Positions 61,192-64,000 of a stretch of DNA of 64,000 nucleotides are shown here, one piece after another. Source of the stretch: Planctomycetota bacterium (GTDB taxonomy: Bacteria > Planctomycetota > UBA8742 > UBA2392); the NCBI GenBank assembly GCA_019636195.1, contig JAHBYA010000007.1:1-64000 (forward strand). The letters run 5' to 3'. Each line of letters starts with the position of its first letter. Position 1 is the first letter of the stretch. The notes under the pieces were generated by a model. It had not been told where the DNA came from and searched no databases. It was given only the letters and a program-made list of their open reading frames with translations. The translations under genes were made by a program, and so were the position numbers.

Positions 61192-63420
61192 TCAGGGCTT
61201 GATCAGGATGACCTTGCCGTCGAGCTCAATCACGATTTCGCCCTTGACCGCCACCGTGCCCTCGCGGCCCAGCGCCGTCAGCCGCTCAACCAGTTTCAGG
61301 TACTCGTCTGAGCCCAGCGTGATCGTCTCGTCGGGCTTGAGCTCGGTCTTTTCGACAAGCCGGGTATCGACCCAGCGCTCGCCCTTCTTGAAGTAGGCGC
61401 GGTCGTTCATCTGCTGGACTTCGCCCACGCTAACGCGCTCAAGTTTGTCGTTCACGTACTCGTTGCGCTTGTTTTCCTTGCCCTGGCGCTTCATGTCGGC
61501 GGCGTTGCTGCTTTGAGCCCAGCCGGCATTGCCGCTGCGCTGCTGCTGGCCGCGCTGCTGCAGGTTGTTCCAGGCCTGGGCGTTGACGTCGCCGCGCTTG
61601 CTGTGGTCGGTGCCCTCCAGCGCGAGAAACGCGGTGTACTCGGTCAGGATGCCGAACTCGGTGCTGAGCTTGACGATTTCATCGACTACCTCTTTGAACT
61701 TCGGGTCGATCTGGTCCGGGCGGCTGGTATCCGCGCCCGCCATGCGAATCTGGTCGATCAGTTGCGCCACGCGGCGGCTGGCCCACAGCCGGGGCACAAA
61801 GGCGTTGCGGGTGGTCGCCTGGTCCAGCGAGAAGGTGAAGTCAAAGCTGCGCGGCGCGCCCATGTAGTTGCCGCGCACACTGAAGGTCAGCGGCGAGTCA
61901 TCCAGGTAGCGGCCGACCATCACCAGCTGGTCGCCCTCAAACAGGTCGGGCAGCAGGCTGGGCATGTGGTCCAGCACGCGTGTGCCGCCCGCTTCACCGC
62001 GCGGCAGCTCAAGCAGCGTGTCGGCAAGCACCGGGCCTTTCAGGCGGCGGGTGATATCGCCGACTTTGACTTCGACGTTTTCGCCGGGGGCAATGAACGT
62101 CGGCGCGGCGCGGGTAAGGTCGCTGAGCGATTCCAGCAGCGGGGCGTTCAGGTCGGTGCCGACACCGACGCTGAACACTCGGCGCTTGTGCTTATTGTGG
62201 CTGGCGGCCAGCGTGCGGATGTCAACTTCGCTGGTGTTGCCGATGGTGGGCATGCCGTCGGTAATGAACAGTACCATCGGCAGTGTGCCTTCGGCGGGCG
62301 CCGGCTTCAGGGCTTCGACCAGCGCGTCGTGGATGTTGGTGCCGCCGTTGGGGCGCAGCGCGTTGAGAAACTCGGTGGCTGCCTTTTCGGTGTCTTTGCT
62401 GCGGGCCTGCGGCGCCTTGAACAGCGAATCGACACCATTGCTGAAGGTAATGACATTGAAGTGCTCGCCGTCGCGCAGGCTGGCGATGACCTGCAGCACG
62501 CTTTCGCGGGCCTGGTCCCACTTTTCGCCGCGCATGCTGCCGCTGCGATCGAGCACAATCGTGACTTCGCGCTTGATCGCGCTTTCGTCGGCCTTGGCGG
62601 GCACACCCGCGACCATCAGAAAGTAGCCGCCGCCGCGCGCGGGGTCGGGGTAGGCGAACATGCTGGCGGTCACGCCCTCGCCCAGCAGCCAGCTGAAGTG
62701 CAGCGGGCCGGGGTCGCGCTTGCTGCTGTCGGCGACCTTGGCGCTGAGCTTGTTGTCGCCGTGGCGGGTGGTGTCCAGCGTGTGGGTGGGGGAGAACACG
62801 GTGCTGATTGACCGTGTGCTGTGGATGCTCACGCTGATGTCCCACGGCAACGCGTAGCTCAGCGCCTCGGTGCGCGGCAGCATGTAATCGACGCGGTTGC
62901 CGTTGGCGTCGCACACGTGCTCGTAGGTAAAGCGAATGGCCTGGTTGCCGCCGGCTTCAACAGGAAAGACGCTCGTGCGCACGAGGTTCAGCCCGGCAAA
63001 CTGCATCAGCGCGGGGTCCTGGTAGCGGCGCACAATGTCGTTGTAGATGCGGCGGGCTTCCACAATCGGCAGCAGCGTGGCGCTGGGCTCGGCGCCGATG
63101 CCGTCAAAGTCAAAGGCGCCGATCACCGCGCCCGGCGGCACCGGCAGCAGCATTTCGGCTTCCGCCATGCGCCGCCCGGGGTTGTGCAGCTTGATTTCAA
63201 AGCTGGTGGTCGCCGTCTGCTCGACAATCTTGACCGAGACAGACACAGCCGTCACCTGCACACCCTGCGTGCCGGCTGTGAAAGTGCCGGTCTGGGGAAC
63301 GATTACGTTGTTTGAAAGCGCGCGGCGCTCAAGGGTTTCCGGCTGGCGCTGGGCAAGCAGCGCGGGGGCGAGCAACGCGCCCAGGGCCAGCGGTACGAAG
63401 AGGGACTTGAAAGTGATCAT
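61192..63420 (-). CDS. Exported VIT- and VWA-domain protein
   Basis: 742 aa from ATG 63420; an ATG 12 bases upstream is possible, but GGAGAACGCG sits between the two and suits the second. The signal peptide is SLFVPLALGALLAPALLA. Residues 45-170 are a VIT domain (EQTATTSFEIKLHNPGRRMA; AEMLLPVPPGAVIGAF; RRIYNDIVRRYQDPAL). Residues 285-460 are a VWA domain with MIDAS VLDRSGSMRG. The C-terminus is Gln/Asn-rich, then charged. This is the inter-alpha-trypsin-inhibitor-like layout frequent in planctomycetes and other Gram-negatives. Function is likely surface binding. Confidence 0.9.
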   Translation of the reverse strand: MITFKSLFVPLALGALLAPALLAQRQPETLERRALSNNVIVPQTGTFTAGTQGVQVTAVSVSVKIVEQTATTSFEIKLHNPGRRMAEAEMLLPVPPGAVIGAFDFDGIGAEPSATLLPIVEARRIYNDIVRRYQDPALMQFAGLNLVRTSVFPVEAGGNQAIRFTYEHVCDANGNRVDYMLPRTEALSYALPWDISVSIHSTRSISTVFSPTHTLDTTRHGDNKLSAKVADSSKRDPGPLHFSWLLGEGVTASMFAYPDPARGGGYFLMVAGVPAKADESAIKREVTIVLDRSGSMRGEKWDQARESVLQVIASLRDGEHFNVITFSNGVDSLFKAPQARSKDTEKAATEFLNALRPNGGTNIHDALVEALKPAPAEGTLPMVLFITDGMPTIGNTSEVDIRTLAASHNKHKRRVFSVGVGTDLNAPLLESLSDLTRAAPTFIAPGENVEVKVGDITRRLKGPVLADTLLELPRGEAGGTRVLDHMPSLLPDLFEGDQLVMVGRYLDDSPLTFSVRGNYMGAPRSFDFTFSLDQATTRNAFVPRLWASRRVAQLIDQIRMAGADTSRPDQIDPKFKEVVDEIVKLSTEFGILTEYTAFLALEGTDHSKRGDVNAQAWNNLQQRGQQQRSGNAGWAQSSNAADMKRQGKENKRNEYVNDKLERVSVGEVQQMNDRAYFKKGERWVDTRLVEKTELKPDETITLGSDEYLKLVERLTALGREGTVAVKGEIVIELDGKVILIKP

Positions 63421-63501
63421 CGCGTTCTCCATGGCGCCCGAATGCGCCTGTGTAAGAGTACGCGGTGAATGACACTTCTGTTGTAACGGGCAGGTAAAAC
63501 G

Positions 63502-64000
63502 CTACGCGGTGATCACGACCTTGCCGAAGGGACCTTTGGCAAGCGCATTCCAGGCTTGCGGGGCGTTGGCAAAGTTGTGGGTTGAATCAATCACCGGCTC
63601 AATGCCCGCGCGCTCAATGACAGTGGCGGCTTCCAGCAGCTCCTGCCGGTTGCCGGCAAAGATGCCGCGCACGCTTGCAGCCTTGTACACCAGCGGTTGC
63701 AAGTTGACGCCGTTGGTGATGCCGGTCAGGCGCCCCAGCAGGCTGATGCGCCCCGTGGGTGCAAGGGCTGCCAAGCTGCGCTGGAAGGTCTTTGCGCCGC
63801 CGTTTTCAACTATCCAGTCGGCGCCGCGGCCGCTGGTCAGGCGCAGGACTTCGTGGTCCCATTCGGGGTGAGTCACATAGTTGATGCCTTCGTCGGCGCC
63901 CAGTTGCTTTGCGCGCGCGAGCTTGTCGTCGCTGCTGCTGGTGACGATCACGCGGTTGCCCAGCGACTTGGCGATCTGCATCGCAAACAGGCTCACGCCG
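63502..64000 (-). CDS. MDR zinc-type alcohol dehydrogenase/quinone reductase, truncated by the window
   Basis: The C-terminal 166 codons only; the 5' part lies beyond the window end. SLFAMQIAKSLGNRVIVTSS with DDKLARAKQLGADEGINY is the NAD(P)-binding Rossmann segment of medium-chain dehydrogenases. ADWIVENGG, the strand ISLLGRLTG and the end APQAWNALAKGPFGKVVI match the family. It oxidises or reduces alcohols, aldehydes or quinones with NAD(P)H; substrate unknown. Confidence 0.85.
   Translation of the reverse strand, partial: GVSLFAMQIAKSLGNRVIVTSSSDDKLARAKQLGADEGINYVTHPEWDHEVLRLTSGRGADWIVENGGAKTFQRSLAALAPTGRISLLGRLTGITNGVNLQPLVYKAASVRGIFAGNRQELLEAATVIERAGIEPVIDSTHNFANAPQAWNALAKGPFGKVVITA

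Overview
The window is GC-rich, densely coded, and reads as one stretch of bacterial chromosome. The likely source is a Planctomycetota or related PVC-group bacterium. The support is indirect: a toroid-fold prenyltransferase-like secreted protein, a heparinase-like lyase, VIT/VWA proteins, a GYF protein, many TPR proteins, and intergenic 'cacaaaggcac' repeats. No rRNA, tRNA or CRISPR array was recognised, so the assignment is an inference. Ddl and an FtsQ-like protein imply that peptidoglycan is made.

Layout. 0-0.3 kb: tandem hairpin repeat. 0.3-11.9 kb: mixed genes, including a secreted toroid protein, a MATCAP-like metalloprotease, a YceI lipoprotein, a GYF/DUF4190 membrane protein, ftsQ-like and ddl, hemE, and a heparinase-like lyase. 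12.0-16.6 kb: accessory patch, with a two-gene secreted cassette bracketed by a duplicated DUF2200 3' end, then a REP-associated transposase inside long inverted repeats. 16.8-18.8 kb: dnaK. 19.4-33.3 kb: short operons and single genes, including a tyrosine phosphatase, a NAD-kinase-like protein, an SPFH protein, an Lnt-like pseudoenzyme, an inactive-looking rhodanese lipoprotein, TetR with a diiron oxygenase, an M14 peptidase, TspO, and a thioredoxin-fold protein divergent from an HxlR regulator. 33.3-54.6 kb: the standout region, twelve paralogous TPR genes on the minus strand, interrupted only by two opposite-strand genes (katG and a VWA lipoprotein). 54.7-64 kb: a thioredoxin-fold protein, Pcm, a PqqB-like hydrolase, an OmpR-type two-component system, two VWA proteins and a truncated dehydrogenase.

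Each TPR paralogue begins directly at the segment that follows the NTPase domain in STAND/adenylate-cyclase-type ATPases (FRHALLRDAAY), continues into about 40-residue TPRs, and ends in a cap with a conserved Trp and Cys (..C..AGVPPLD). They therefore look like the sensor halves of STAND proteins with the NTPase removed and then amplified. Heads and tails are nearly constant even at DNA level, while the repeat cores differ. The genes are joined either by ATGA overlaps or by 56-83 base spacers, most of which carry their own promoter. No biochemical role can be read from the sequence.

A second window-wide trait is leaderless expression. Many genes of unrelated function have a TAnnnT hexamer ending about 6 bases before the start codon and no Shine-Dalgarno sequence. 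Others use good GGAG-type sites, often GGAGACGCC directly before ATG. This pattern was used to choose several starts.
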